NCBI RefSeq assembly: GCF_013348785.1
Contig: NZ_CP054691.1
Coordinates: 2,542,001-2,606,000 of the forward strand
Source of the DNA: Gordonia sp. X0973
GTDB taxonomy: Bacteria > Actinomycetota > Actinomycetes > Mycobacteriales > Mycobacteriaceae
DNA: 64,000 nt
Reading direction: 5' to 3'
Made by a program: the position numbers and the translations under genes
Part shown: piece after piece, positions 8,618 to 17,367 of the stretch
How positions within the stretch are numbered: the first letter of the stretch is position 1
How the letters are laid out: each line of letters begins with the position of its first letter
Notes under the pieces: model-generated
Database searches by the model: none
Told to the model about the DNA's origin: nothing
What the model saw: the letters and a program-made list of their open reading frames with translations, nothing else

Positions 8618-11509
8618 GTGGCAGCATCACCCGGCGGTAAGGAAGTCGGGCGGGTATCCGTCCGGGTGGTGCCTGACACATCTCGATTCCGCCGCCAGGT
8701 CGAGAAGGATCTCAACAGGGATCTCAAGGGTCTGAAGGCGAAGGTCCGCGTCGACCCCGATATGGCGGGCTTCCGCAAGAAGGTGAAGTCCTCCACCGAG
8801 GGGATGCGGGCGAAGGTCCGCGTCGATGTAGACGACAAACAGCTTCAGAACGTGATGCGCTCGAAGAAGAGCGTGAAGGTGAAGGCCGACGTCGTCGTCG
8901 ACCACCGCCAGCTCGACTACTTCCAGCGCAGCCTCGAGGGTCCGGGCCGGCACCGGAAGATCGACATCGACGTAGACGTCGATAAAGCGAAGCGGGGTCT
9001 GCACTCGCTCGAGCAAGACGTAGGTCGGGCGTTCCAGAAGATGGAGCGCGCCGCTAAGGGTCTTCAGCTCGGGAAGATGTTCATCCCGAACAAGTCGCTC
9101 GCGAAGATGACCGAGAAGGATCTCGACGACCTCGCGAAGAAGACCGGCAACCACCGATTCGTGATCGACGTCGTCCTCCGCGACGCGATCGCGAAAGCGA
9201 AGCTCGCCGAGCTGTCCCGCCCGCGGAAGACCGAGCTGAAGGTCGACGTCGACAAATCGAGTACTCAGCGGATCTTCTCGCTGATCTCGTCGATCGGTAA
9301 AAGGGTCTCCGACGCTTTCAACCCCAACACCGGGATGCTCGCCAAGATGGGCGGCGGGGGCGACATCTCCCAGCTGCTTCTCATCCTCGCCGTCATCCTG
9401 CTGATCGCGCCGGCGATCTCGTTGGTCGCTACGCTGCTGGCCGGCATCCCCGCGTTGGTGATGGGCGCAGCCGCGGCGTTCGGCGTTTTGTGGCTCGGCG
9501 CTGAGGGTTTCACCAAAGCGTTTAAGGCCATCCAGCCCGAGTTCCAAAAGCTGAAGTCGACGGTCTCGGCAGTCATCGAGCGCGACTTCACCCCCGTCCT
9601 GAAAGAGATGATGGGGGTCGCCAACCAGCTGACCCCGCAGATCACCGCGATAGCCGCCGGTTTCGGCGGGATGGCTAAGGAGCTGTCGGGCTTTCTGGCG
9701 AGCGCTCCGGTGATGGAGATGCTCCAGAAGTTGACCGGCAACTTCGTCGATCTGCTTCGGCAGCTGTCCCCGATCCTCACCAACGCGGTGGGCGGCTTCA
9801 TCAAGCTCGCGACGATGGGCTCGCAGCAGTTCGGAACGCTGGCTGCGTCTATCGGCGACTTCGTGAACATGTTCAACGCGATGGTCGACGGGTGGGCGAA
9901 AGACAACGTCCTGAAGGGCGCGTTCGAGGGCCTCCGCACATCGCTCCAGGGCCTCGACAAGCTGTTCTTCGACCTGTTCGACGTCGGTGTCCGCGGTATG
10001 GCCGAGATGGGTCCGATCGTCGGGCAATTCCTCGGCTCGCTCGGCGGGATCTTCCGGGCGCTGTTTCCGTACTTCTCGTCGATCTTCCAGTGGTTCGGTC
10101 GGATCGCTTCGGCGTTTATGGACACCCTCGTCCCGGTTCTAAACAACCTCGCTCCGGTGTTCTCCCGCGTGATGTCCGGTTTCGCGACGTTCGGCGAAGC
10201 GCTCTTCAAAGCGATCGGCCCGATCCTATCGAGTATGTCTAACGCACTCGCGACCGGGCTTCTGACGGTGCTTGAGTCGTTGCAGCCGGTGCTACCCGTC
10301 ATCTCGAAGGCGTTGGATGAGTTCGGCGTAAAGCTCGGTGCGGCGTTCGAAAAGGCACGACCCGAAATGATGGCCGCGTTCCAACAGCTCGGTGACTCGC
10401 TGGCGAAGATGGCCCCGCAGCTCGCTCTGATGATTCCGAGCCTGATGCAGATCGCTATCGAGGCGTTCCCGAAGCTACTCGAAGCAGCACCTCAGATAGC
10501 TACGGCGTTTATCAACCTGGTGAACTCCGGCGTTCTTCAGCAATTCGCTCAGCTACTCGTAGACATCGGCCCTAAGATACCCGCGATTGCTTCGGGTATG
10601 GCTTCGGTGGCCGGTGCTCTCGCGGGGCTCGCCGGCAAGATCTCGATGGTCATTGTCGCGTTCAGCTGGTTGTGGAACAACTCGTTCGGTCGGGCGCAGG
10701 CGTGGGTGTCGAACATGCTCACCATCCCCGGCAAGATCATCCAGGGCTTCATCTCCGCATTCACCAACGGTGGCGGGTTGATCTCCAACGTGCTGCAAGG
10801 CATCTGGAACGGGATCATCGCGTCGGTTAAGGGGATCTTCGGGATTCACTCGCCGTCGACCGTGTTCAACCAGATCGGTGTCGACCTCATCCAGGGTCTC
10901 ATCAACGGCATCAAGTCGATGGCCGGCGCGGTGCTCAGCGCTATCTCCGGAATCGCTTCGAGCATCACCTCGAAGGTGAAGTCCGTCCTCGGTATCCACT
11001 CTCCGTCGAGGGTCTTTATCGACATCGGCGGCGACATCAACGCCGGTCTGGCGAAGGGCCTGCGGGACACCGAGTACCAATCGGTCGAGCAAGCTCGGAA
11101 GGGCGCTCAAAACGCTATCGACGCCTACAAGCGCGAGTGGCAGAAAGAGCACCGAAAGAAGGGCGAGAAGCTCCCCGACTACGCCGGTCCCGAACTTCGG
11201 GTTCAGATCAAGCCGAAGTCGATGGACGCCAAACAGCGCGACGAGATGAAGCGGACGTTCGAGAAGGATCTGAAGAAGATCCCGCACGATCTTGCTACCT
11301 CCTTCACCGACTCGTTCCTCTCCGATCTCGGTATCGGGAAGGACGGCGCTATCGGAAACCTCGTCGATCAGCTGTTCGATCCGAAGGTCAAGATCGAAGA
11401 CCAAAAGGACGTCTACATCGTGAAGGACGTCGCCGAAGCGGAGCGGCACTCCAACGCCAAAAAGGCTAAGAAGGCGCTCCGCTACACCGGGGCGGGAATA
11501 GGTGGCTGA
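8618..11509 (+). CDS. Tape measure protein
   Basis: The longest phage gene (963 residues) follows the chaperones, as the tape measure always does. The protein sets tail length and is ejected into the host envelope during infection. The N-terminal 230 residues are charged with a recurring K-V-R-V-D-x-D motif. Residues about 250-300 form a strongly hydrophobic membrane-type stretch (L-L-L-I-L-A-V-I-L-L-I-A-P). Long amphipathic helices follow, then two copies of G-I-H-S-P-S-x-V-F near residues 745 and 785, typical of actinophage tape measures. By the ~1.5 angstrom per residue rule, the tail should be near 140-150 nm. GTG start with AAGGAG 5 bases upstream. Confidence 0.9.
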   Translation: MAASPGGKEVGRVSVRVVPDTSRFRRQVEKDLNRDLKGLKAKVRVDPDMAGFRKKVKSSTEGMRAKVRVDVDDKQLQNVMRSKKSVKVKADVVVDHRQLDYFQRSLEGPGRHRKIDIDVDVDKAKRGLHSLEQDVGRAFQKMERAAKGLQLGKMFIPNKSLAKMTEKDLDDLAKKTGNHRFVIDVVLRDAIAKAKLAELSRPRKTELKVDVDKSSTQRIFSLISSIGKRVSDAFNPNTGMLAKMGGGGDISQLLLILAVILLIAPAISLVATLLAGIPALVMGAAAAFGVLWLGAEGFTKAFKAIQPEFQKLKSTVSAVIERDFTPVLKEMMGVANQLTPQITAIAAGFGGMAKELSGFLASAPVMEMLQKLTGNFVDLLRQLSPILTNAVGGFIKLATMGSQQFGTLAASIGDFVNMFNAMVDGWAKDNVLKGAFEGLRTSLQGLDKLFFDLFDVGVRGMAEMGPIVGQFLGSLGGIFRALFPYFSSIFQWFGRIASAFMDTLVPVLNNLAPVFSRVMSGFATFGEALFKAIGPILSSMSNALATGLLTVLESLQPVLPVISKALDEFGVKLGAAFEKARPEMMAAFQQLGDSLAKMAPQLALMIPSLMQIAIEAFPKLLEAAPQIATAFINLVNSGVLQQFAQLLVDIGPKIPAIASGMASVAGALAGLAGKISMVIVAFSWLWNNSFGRAQAWVSNMLTIPGKIIQGFISAFTNGGGLISNVLQGIWNGIIASVKGIFGIHSPSTVFNQIGVDLIQGLINGIKSMAGAVLSAISGIASSITSKVKSVLGIHSPSRVFIDIGGDINAGLAKGLRDTEYQSVEQARKGAQNAIDAYKREWQKEHRKKGEKLPDYAGPELRVQIKPKSMDAKQRDEMKRTFEKDLKKIPHDLATSFTDSFLSDLGIGKDGAIGNLVDQLFDPKVKIEDQKDVYIVKDVAEAERHSNAKKAKKALRYTGAGIGG

Positions 11510-12432
11510 TGGACATCAAGCCGACTACCGTCATCGAATACGAATCTCCTGACGGCGACGTATTCTGCCTGGCCGGACCCCGCGCGGGAAACCGCGGGGT
11601 CTGGCTCGGTAAGGGCGACATCTCAGGCTTCTTCGACGCCCCTACGAAGACGCACATCCAAGAGGTAGGCACCGCTCCGGGCGCTCAGCTCGGCGGCACG
11701 AAGTACCTCCACCGAGAGATCACCTTCAACGTCGACATCCTCAACGAGAAGGGTGCGAACGACTGGTTGACCCGCGAGTCGCGGTGGCGGAAGGCGTGGA
11801 GCTTCACAAAGCCGGGAATCCTCCGGGTCATCACGCTGGAGTCCGGCATCCGCGAGCTTGCGGCGTACCTGTTCGAGCAGCCGGAGATCGACTTCTCCAC
11901 CGACCCGAACATGAAGGGGATCAACACCTCGACGATGCACGTCGTCGCGTACGACCCGTTTTGGTACGAGGAATCGATCGAGTTCGACCTCACGACGCAG
12001 ACCGACACCACCGCGTCAGGCTCCGAAGACCTCGTGTTCGACATCCACCCGCTCGACGGGAAGTCCGGCGGGCTGAACCCCACCGACCGCCCGATCGACC
12101 TGACGTGGGTTCTCGAAGGCACCGGGAAGTACACCATCCCGGACTACTCGTTCGAGAAGCCCGCGCTCGCCAACCGCCGGATCGTCCTCCCCGAGATCGT
12201 CCTCGCCGACGGAGACGTCGTCGCGACGTCGTCGAAGCGGAACGGCCCTCAGTTCTCCGCGACCGGAGGGACTCCGTACGTCTACCGGATGAACGGCGTC
12301 CGGCTCCTCAACAAGGTGCCGGAGTACACCGACGCCCGCGAGTTCACCGTCACAGCAACGAAGACCCCGCCGGGTCGGAAGGTGTCGCTCTTCCTCGAGC
12401 GACCGTGGTCTCGCCCGTGGGGGCTTGAGTAA
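11509..12432 (+). CDS. Distal tail (Dit-like) protein
   Basis: The 307-residue product is the first gene after the tape measure, the place of the distal tail protein that forms the ring joining tube to tip. The layout fits: an N-terminal beta domain (Y-L-H-R-E-I-T-F-N-V-D-I-L-N), R-W-R-K-A-W-S-F-T-K-P-G in the middle, a Y-D-P-F-W-Y segment typical of the family, and a C-terminal galectin-like half. Its ATG overlaps the tape measure stop by one base (TGATG), so it is coupled. Assigned from order and motifs. Confidence 0.75.
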   Translation: MDIKPTTVIEYESPDGDVFCLAGPRAGNRGVWLGKGDISGFFDAPTKTHIQEVGTAPGAQLGGTKYLHREITFNVDILNEKGANDWLTRESRWRKAWSFTKPGILRVITLESGIRELAAYLFEQPEIDFSTDPNMKGINTSTMHVVAYDPFWYEESIEFDLTTQTDTTASGSEDLVFDIHPLDGKSGGLNPTDRPIDLTWVLEGTGKYTIPDYSFEKPALANRRIVLPEIVLADGDVVATSSKRNGPQFSATGGTPYVYRMNGVRLLNKVPEYTDAREFTVTATKTPPGRKVSLFLERPWSRPWGLE

Positions 12433-12450
12433 GCACCGTTAGGAATCCTC

Positions 12451-14103
12451 GTGGATAGTCGCGCTGTACTAGAGCTGATCGACCAGCGCAACCGCGACTG
12501 GCGAGACGAGCGGCTAGCCGACTCTGAGCTAGACCTGTTCGACGGCGATATGCGCTACGTCGGGGCTCTCTACAACCACATCGACGAAGAGTTCGAGTGG
12601 GTCGAGAACGACACCGGCTCGGCGTCGGTGTCGCTCCCCCGCGATCACTACCTCGTCCGGTGGGTCACCAACCACCAAGGCCGCGAGAAGCGCGACATCC
12701 ACATCCGCTTCCGCAAACAGGGTGCGCAGTGGGACGGACGGCTGGAGACCTACAAACTCCGCCGCGACCGCGACGGCGAGATCACCCTCGAGCTGATCTT
12801 CAAGCACTGCTTCGAAGAGCTGAAGCACATCCTCGTGTGGTGTAACCCCTTCACCCCAGCCGCTTTGCAGTTCCCGCGGATTTTCGCGATCTTCGGGAAG
12901 CTCGACTGGTGTATGGCGGTCACGCTGTGGCTGAACGTCGCCCGCCTCGAGGCGGGGCTCTTTATGATCCCCGGCGATCCGTTCGACCCGGATCAGTGGC
13001 CCGAGTTCGATATGACCGAGTGGTCTATCTGCGTCGTCCCCGTCGACTTCGCGAGTTCCGCCGCTCCACTCGGCTACCTGTGGAGCCGGTTTGGGACGTA
13101 CTTCGACACCGTCGAGAAAGCGCTGAAGCGGTCGCAACTGTCGATCGACTGTCGACGGTGGTACGAAGGTGACCCCGTCCCCGAAGGACTCGGATTCACC
13201 CCGCGCCACGGCGCGCTGATCGTCCGGTTCGTCGACAACTCCGGTTGGCTGACGCAGACGTCGTTCTTCGGGTCGGTGCTGACCGGCCTCGAGCGGGCGG
13301 TCGTCGAGATCGCAGACGACGGCGCTACCGAGAACATCTCGGTGGTGTCGGGCGATCCGACGTTCCCCGACGAGTACTACGAGCCGGGTTGGTTCGGCAG
13401 CCGACCGCAGGCTCCGGCGATCGTCCTCGAAGACGACGGCGAGAGCGGCATCATCGAGTCAGAGTTCGAGTACTTCCCCGCCTCCGACTTCCAACACGTC
13501 GCCGGCGGGCAGTCGTTCCCCGGCATCGACGAAGGCATCTCCGCCGCGGTCGTGACGACCGGCAACTTCGCCGGGAGTTTCGTCCAGCTGCCCGGCTACG
13601 GCGTCGGTCTAAGCGGCCTCGGAGCTGCTGTCGACGCGGTCGCCAAACCGCTCTACGCCGGAACGGTCGGCGCGTGGATGAACGTCCCCGCGTTCGAGCG
13701 GGAGACCGACTTCGGTCGCTTCGGATACAAAGAGCGCCGCGCCGGCGGAGACATCCGCGCCGGAACGCTCGGTGCGTTCGCGGCGGTCTACTCGTCGATC
13801 ATCACCACCCGCGAGCGGACCGGCCACCGCGTGAAGTTCTCCGACAGCCTGTGTTGGCGGATCGGCCCTCCGGGGTTCGGCGATATGTGGATCGGCACCC
13901 GCGTCGCCGTCCGACCCTCCGGTGTCCCCGACGAGTACGCGCTGTACTGCGAGCAGGTTCGCCGAATCAACTACCAACGAGACCGCGACGGGAAGGTCTC
14001 GTGGGAGTCCGACATCGGCTGGAAAGAGCCCGACGACCCGTTCCTCGCTCTCTACGGGGCGGTGCGGGACTTCGGCGCGATGGTCGGCGCAGCAGGGCTT
14101 TAG
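12451..14103 (+). CDS. Minor tail protein, probable baseplate hub (ReqiPepy6 Gp37-like)
   Basis: A 550-residue protein in the second tail-tip position. Actinophages encode there a large protein resembling siphovirus ReqiPepy6 Gp37 and the tail-associated Gp27-like hub. The first 130 residues look like such a hub domain (V-S-L-P-R-D-H-Y-L-V-R-W, R-L-E-T-Y-K-L-R-R-D-R-D-G-E). An Ala/Gly-rich region near residues 375-430 may be a flexible insertion. No peptidoglycan hydrolase motif was seen. GTG start; 18 bases separate it from the Dit gene. Confidence 0.7.
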   Translation: MDSRAVLELIDQRNRDWRDERLADSELDLFDGDMRYVGALYNHIDEEFEWVENDTGSASVSLPRDHYLVRWVTNHQGREKRDIHIRFRKQGAQWDGRLETYKLRRDRDGEITLELIFKHCFEELKHILVWCNPFTPAALQFPRIFAIFGKLDWCMAVTLWLNVARLEAGLFMIPGDPFDPDQWPEFDMTEWSICVVPVDFASSAAPLGYLWSRFGTYFDTVEKALKRSQLSIDCRRWYEGDPVPEGLGFTPRHGALIVRFVDNSGWLTQTSFFGSVLTGLERAVVEIADDGATENISVVSGDPTFPDEYYEPGWFGSRPQAPAIVLEDDGESGIIESEFEYFPASDFQHVAGGQSFPGIDEGISAAVVTTGNFAGSFVQLPGYGVGLSGLGAAVDAVAKPLYAGTVGAWMNVPAFERETDFGRFGYKERRAGGDIRAGTLGAFAAVYSSIITTRERTGHRVKFSDSLCWRIGPPGFGDMWIGTRVAVRPSGVPDEYALYCEQVRRINYQRDRDGKVSWESDIGWKEPDDPFLALYGAVRDFGAMVGAAGL

Positions 14104-14144
14104 GCGACAGCGATAAACCGCACTAACTCTTGTAAAGGTCCGCT

Positions 14145-14606
14145 GTGAAGACACGAGATAGATCCAACCTAGACAACCCCCGCGAGCACCTCGCGTGGAT
14201 GTTTATGTGCGCTCCCGCCGTGATGGGGCAGCCGACGATCGGTCATCAGTCGATGTTCGAGGAGTACTCCGAGCATCTCGTTAAGGCCGGCGCTTACGAC
14301 GTCGAGTACCTCATCGAGAAGTACGGACGCCCCGACGGGACGATCTCGATCGACGACCTCCCCCGCCGGAAGATCCGGTTCGACCCGCCCCGCCGCGGCG
14401 ACAACTCGCCGCTGAATATGGGCGGCTCGTGGGTCCGAGTCGACGCACCCCCGCCGGAACCATTCAAAATCCCCGACCTGAACGATATGACCCCCGACGA
14501 GATCGGCGGGATTCTCGAGCAGGCTAAGCAGCTCGGCTACATCACCGAGCGTGCTCCGAAGTTCGATGTAGCGAAGGTAGAACATGGCACAACTAGCAAT
14601 CCCTGA
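14145..14606 (+). CDS. Tail-gene-associated protein, DUF2744-like
   Basis: A 153-residue protein beginning with a GTG. The segment N-P-R-E-H-L-A-W-M-F, the S-E-H-L motif near residue 45 and the R-W/S-W-V-R-V-D-A-P-x-P-E near residue 95 resemble DUF2744 proteins found among minor tail genes of mycobacteriophages and relatives. Their function is not established. The C-terminus has an acidic helix (D-E-I-G-G-I-L-E-Q-A-K-Q-L). It overlaps the following membrane protein gene by 23 bases. Confidence 0.55.
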   Translation: MKTRDRSNLDNPREHLAWMFMCAPAVMGQPTIGHQSMFEEYSEHLVKAGAYDVEYLIEKYGRPDGTISIDDLPRRKIRFDPPRRGDNSPLNMGGSWVRVDAPPPEPFKIPDLNDMTPDEIGGILEQAKQLGYITERAPKFDVAKVEHGTTSNP

Positions 14607-14910
14607 CATCGAGCAGGAGGTGCGCGACGCGCTGGCCGAGGCGATCAACCTCGGCATCGACGAAGTCGTCCAGAAGGCGGTCTCGCAGCAGCGGTGGTAC
14701 CGGAAGTACGCAAACACGATTTCGACAGCCGTAGGGCTTTCCTCAACGGTAGCAATGACCGTTCTGTCGATGGGTCTCGACCTCCCGCAGGGTGTGTCGG
14801 TCGCTCTCGTCGTCGTCGGCTCGCTCGCGACCATCCTCGGCGTCTCGCAGACGAAGAACGGGGTGCAGCCCCACACCGCGGTCCAGCTTCAGGAAGCAGC
14901 TCGCCGGTGA
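14584..14910 (+). CDS. Small two-helix membrane protein (holin-like candidate)
   Basis: The 108-residue protein has an amphipathic N-terminal half and two hydrophobic segments near residues 47-65 (T-A-V-G-L-S-S-T-V-A-M-T-V-L-S-M) and 72-88 (V-A-L-V-V-V-G-S-L-A-T-I-L-G), separated by a short loop with Asp and Gln. A short basic tail follows. Two-helix proteins of this size can be holins, and it overlaps another small membrane protein by GTGA. No endolysin lies next to it, so the role is open: holin, or a tail-region membrane protein of unknown function. Confidence 0.5.
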   Translation: MAQLAIPDIEQEVRDALAEAINLGIDEVVQKAVSQQRWYRKYANTISTAVGLSSTVAMTVLSMGLDLPQGVSVALVVVGSLATILGVSQTKNGVQPHTAVQLQEAARR

Positions 14911-15176
14911 GCAGCGGAGCGTGGATCGAGCTTCTCGGCACCGGCGCGGTTTCCGCCGTCGCCGGCGCTGGGATCTCGGCGGTGTTCGGTCGACGGAAGA
15001 TCGCCGCCGAAGTCCGCCAAACCGACGCATCAACCGCCGACGTCATCGCGCAGACCGCGGTGACCCTCCTCGAGCCGATGCGGCAGCAGATCAACGAGCT
15101 GACCGCCCGCGTCGCCGCCCTCGAGGCGGAGAACCACCAGCTGCGGGACCACATCAAAAAGCTCGAAGGAGAGTAG
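14907..15176 (+). CDS. Small membrane-anchored coiled-coil protein
   Basis: The 89-residue product starts with a hydrophobic glycine/alanine-rich segment (residues 5-28, G-T-G-A-V-S-A-V-A-G-A-G-I-S-A-V-F-G) followed by R-R-K and then a continuous heptad-type coiled coil to the C-terminus (L-T-A-R-V-A-A-L-E-A-E-N-H-Q-L). The start GTG overlaps the previous stop as GTGA, so both membrane proteins are made together, which is reminiscent of two-component holin or lysis-timing pairs. I do not recognise a named family. Confidence 0.55.
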   Translation: MSSGAWIELLGTGAVSAVAGAGISAVFGRRKIAAEVRQTDASTADVIAQTAVTLLEPMRQQINELTARVAALEAENHQLRDHIKKLEGE

Positions 15177-16508
15177 ATGTACGAGATCGGCTCAGGGTGG
15201 GACGACAACTCCGATCCGATCGCGTTGCAGCGCCAGGTTCTCGATTCGTCGATGGACGCGTTCGGCGTCGGGATGATCGCAGACTTCGTCAACGACCTAC
15301 CCGGCTTCTCCGACTTCTTCAACGGCCTCCGCGACGCCGACGGCGTCGAGGGTGTAGGCGAAGTCGTCGAGCAGATCGCCACCTTCCTCCGCGGCATCGC
15401 TAGCATCTTCGAGCAGCTTCGGGATGCGATCACGCAGAACGTCATCCCCGCGGCCGGCACCGCGCTCCGCGAGATCTACGACTTCATGAAGGACTCCGTC
15501 ACCGGAGGTATCAACAACCTCCAGGCGACCCTCAACCAGATCCGAGACCTCTTCAACGGTCTCGTCGTGACGCCGATCAACAACGTCGTATCCGGCGTGA
15601 AGGACTGGCTCTACGACCTCCTTAACTGGAAGACCACCACCACCACCAACCACGACGCTATCCGCGACGGCATCATCAAAGGCTGGGAAGGCACCGCTTC
15701 GGTCTCCGCAGACGACGACGTCTGGGGAACGATGGATGCCATCCGCTCGCGGGTGGGTAACGAGGGGTACACCCGAGTAGGGATCACCTCGACTCAGCTG
15801 TGGACCAAGCCCTCCGGTACGACAGAGATCGTTCTCGTCGGTATAGCCGCGGGGAAGGACGGTGAGCCGGGAGGCAACGACGGCGGGCTCGGCGGGCTCG
15901 GCGGAGGTCACAAAGTTCAAGCGATCGACCCCGCGTCGGTGTCGGCTGTCCACGTCACCGTCGGCACAAACGGGCAAGCTACGCAGTTCCGCGCAGACAG
16001 CTCGGGAGGCGCTCTCCTGATGGAGGCTCTCTCCGGAAGCCCCGGCGGGTTGGGAACGCTGTTCGGCTACTCCAGCTCCAACTCGTCCGCGGGCTCCGGC
16101 GGAGCCGGAGGAGCAGGCTTTCGATCCAACGCAAACGGAATCGGTACCGACACATACGCGGGTTCCAACGGGGCTGACGGATCTATGTCTGCCGCAGCTG
16201 TCGGAGGAGATAGAGGAGCGTACAGAGCAGGCGATCACGGCCTACCAGGTGGCTCCGGCGAGTCGGTGGCATCTGCGTCTGTCATCCCATGCGGCGGCGG
16301 CGGAGGGGGCGGCGGCGGCGGAGCCGGAAAGCACCCTACCGCGATGGCAAACGGCGGAACCGGAGGAGACGGCGGATTCCCCGGAGGCGGTGGCGGAGGC
16401 GGCGGTGGCCGGCAACGAGCACAAGCGTTCGGCGTAGACGTAACCGTCGGTGCGCAAGGTCCGGGAGGATTAGGAGGGCAGGGTCTTGGACTCATCTTCT
16501 ACCGCTGA
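15177..16508 (+). CDS. Minor tail protein with glycine-rich C-terminal domain
   Basis: A 443-residue protein. The first ~200 residues are helical and resemble tail-tip shaft regions. From about residue 205 (L-W-T-K-P-S-G-T-T-E-I-V-L-V-G) the sequence becomes the glycine-rich domain seen in many actinophage tail tips and probably forms a polyglycine-II-type receptor-binding tip. Several runs of 4 to 6 consecutive glycines occur near residues 375-420. It probably recognises the host surface and is the likeliest part to vary between relatives. ATG follows the previous stop directly. Confidence 0.78.
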   Translation: MYEIGSGWDDNSDPIALQRQVLDSSMDAFGVGMIADFVNDLPGFSDFFNGLRDADGVEGVGEVVEQIATFLRGIASIFEQLRDAITQNVIPAAGTALREIYDFMKDSVTGGINNLQATLNQIRDLFNGLVVTPINNVVSGVKDWLYDLLNWKTTTTTNHDAIRDGIIKGWEGTASVSADDDVWGTMDAIRSRVGNEGYTRVGITSTQLWTKPSGTTEIVLVGIAAGKDGEPGGNDGGLGGLGGGHKVQAIDPASVSAVHVTVGTNGQATQFRADSSGGALLMEALSGSPGGLGTLFGYSSSNSSAGSGGAGGAGFRSNANGIGTDTYAGSNGADGSMSAAAVGGDRGAYRAGDHGLPGGSGESVASASVIPCGGGGGGGGGGAGKHPTAMANGGTGGDGGFPGGGGGGGGGRQRAQAFGVDVTVGAQGPGGLGGQGLGLIFYR

Positions 16509-16809
16509 GTTGGTATCGGCGGATCTTACGCGGTTCGCCTCGGTAACCAACCTCTACAAGTTGCCATGCGGGAAGTTCGTGTTGATTACGGTCCCGGACT
16601 ACCTCCCCCCGCTGGGGGCGATCGACATCGGCGGCGTCCGCGTAGCAGCAGACGCACCTACACCAACCGACGTCTTCCTCGCCGACGAGTACGGCCAGCC
16701 GATCGACGCCGACGGCGACCCGACGAACGGCCTAACCGCGCTGCTCCGCCTCGCCGGCGGGACCGGCTTCGACGTCGCCTGCCAGAAGGCGGAAGAACTT
16801 CTCGGTTAG
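16486..16809 (+). CDS. Small C-terminal-cluster minor tail protein
   Basis: The last phage gene, 107 residues. The TTG start was chosen because an AGGAGGG box lies 7 bases upstream and the gene would overlap the fibre gene by 23 bases, in line with other junctions here. The protein is mostly beta-rich (F-V-L-I-T-V-P-D-Y-L-P-P-L-G-A-I-D-I-G-G) with a C-terminal helix. Short proteins after the glycine-rich fibre occur in related phages and may be fibre chaperones or caps. No family was recognised, and it is directly followed by the prophage terminator. Confidence 0.55.
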   Translation: MDSSSTAELVSADLTRFASVTNLYKLPCGKFVLITVPDYLPPLGAIDIGGVRVAADAPTPTDVFLADEYGQPIDADGDPTNGLTALLRLAGGTGFDVACQKAEELLG

Positions 16810-16825
16810 ACTCCGAGTATGCAGA

Positions 16826-16868
16826 ACCCCCCGAGCCTCACTCCGAGGTCCGGGGGGTCTTCTTTGTT
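16826..16868 (+). terminator. Strong intrinsic terminator at the prophage right end
   Basis: A perfect 8-bp stem (ACCCCCCG with CGGGGGGT, loop 17 bases that can itself pair) is followed by CTTCTTTGTT. It stops late phage transcription 17 bases after the last phage gene and roughly 20-50 bases before the host gene fragment, insulating host genes from phage transcription. Confidence 0.85.
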
Positions 16869-16886
16869 CCAAACCGTGCAGAGTTG

Positions 16887-16905
16887 CCAGCAGTTCCCGA
16901 TGGAG
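16887..16905. other. Inferred prophage-host attachment junction (att core region)
   Basis: Upstream of about 16,887 the sequence is phage terminator. From there on the translation reads Q-Q-F-P-M-E-R-A-F, which matches the conserved internal segment of actinobacterial HhH-GPD glycosylases (usually preceded by L-L-D). The residues before it here (V-Q-S-C) do not fit the family. The crossover therefore lies at or just before these bases. Insertion inside a protein gene, not a tRNA, suggests a serine integrase. Exact core limits need the other prophage end. Confidence 0.6.
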
Positions 16906-17367
16906 CGCGCCTTCGCCGGGCCGCTCAAGGTCGCCCAGCGCTTCGGCACCCTCGACCCGGCCGCCATCGCCGCCGCCGACCCGGAGAGCTTCGCCGAGCT
17001 CTGCGCCACCCCGCCGGCGGTACACCGCTACGGCCGCTCGATGGCCGGGCGGATCCAGGCCCTGGCGCAGGTGGTCGTCGACGACTACGACGGCGACACC
17101 GCCTCCATCTGGACCGGCGCGGCCAGCGGGGCCGACCTGCTCGCCCGGCTGCGGGCGCTGCCCGGATTCGGCGAGCAGAAGGCGAAGATCTTCCTCGCCC
17201 TGTTGGCCAAGCAGCTCGGGGTCGCACCGCAGGGCTGGACCACGGCCGCCGGCGACTACGCCAAGAAGGGGTACCGCTCGGTCGCCGACGTCGTCGACGC
17301 CGATTCGCTGCAGCAGGTCCGCGACTTCAAGAAGGCGGCAAAGGCGGCCGCGAAGGCGAAGGGGTGA
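16888..17367 (+). pseudogene. HhH-GPD base-excision repair protein, 5' end removed by the prophage
   Basis: The product matches small (~200-residue) actinobacterial HhH-GPD proteins from their Q-Q-x-P-M-E-x-A-F segment to the end: helix-hairpin-helix L-P-G-F-G-E-Q-K-A-K-I-F, then the D-Y-A-K-K-G-Y-R-S-V-A-D-V tail and a Lys/Ala-rich C-terminus. About 45-50 N-terminal residues are missing and replaced by phage sequence. The frame is open back to an ATG at 16,819 inside the phage terminator, so a chimeric protein is formally possible; an internal ATG lies at 16,900. The real 5' part should sit at the left prophage end. Base-excision function is probably lost while the prophage is present. Confidence 0.78.

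Larger units (their letters stand above)
1..16890 (+). mobile_element. Siphovirus prophage, late structural half (left end outside the window)
   Basis: All genes to about 16.8 kb lie on one strand, mostly overlap by 1 to 8 bases, often start with GTG or TTG, and follow the standard siphovirus late order from terminase to tail fibre. No host-type gene interrupts them. The right boundary is placed where a strong terminator is followed at once by a host HhH-GPD gene that lacks its N-terminus. Integrase, repressor, replication and endolysin genes were not found here, so they should lie to the left. All structural frames are open, so the prophage may be functional, but that cannot be decided from half a genome. 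Confidence 0.9.

Noticed and set aside
8627..10027. A 466-residue antisense frame in the tape measure gene
   Set aside because: It has no ribosome site, no domain, and lies wholly within an established phage gene.
16310..16430. GGC/GGA-rich tract as a DNA repeat or expansion region
   Set aside because: It encodes the polyglycine runs of the tail fibre, a normal feature of this tail protein type.
16819..16887. The ATG at 16,819 as the true start of the HhH-GPD gene
   Set aside because: It lies in the phage terminator stem and the first ~23 residues do not resemble the family. The open frame there is most simply explained by chance fusion at the integration site.
1..16890. Endolysin and integrase within the visible prophage
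   Set aside because: None of the late genes has amidase, lysozyme, peptidase or recombinase motifs. These functions must lie outside the window.
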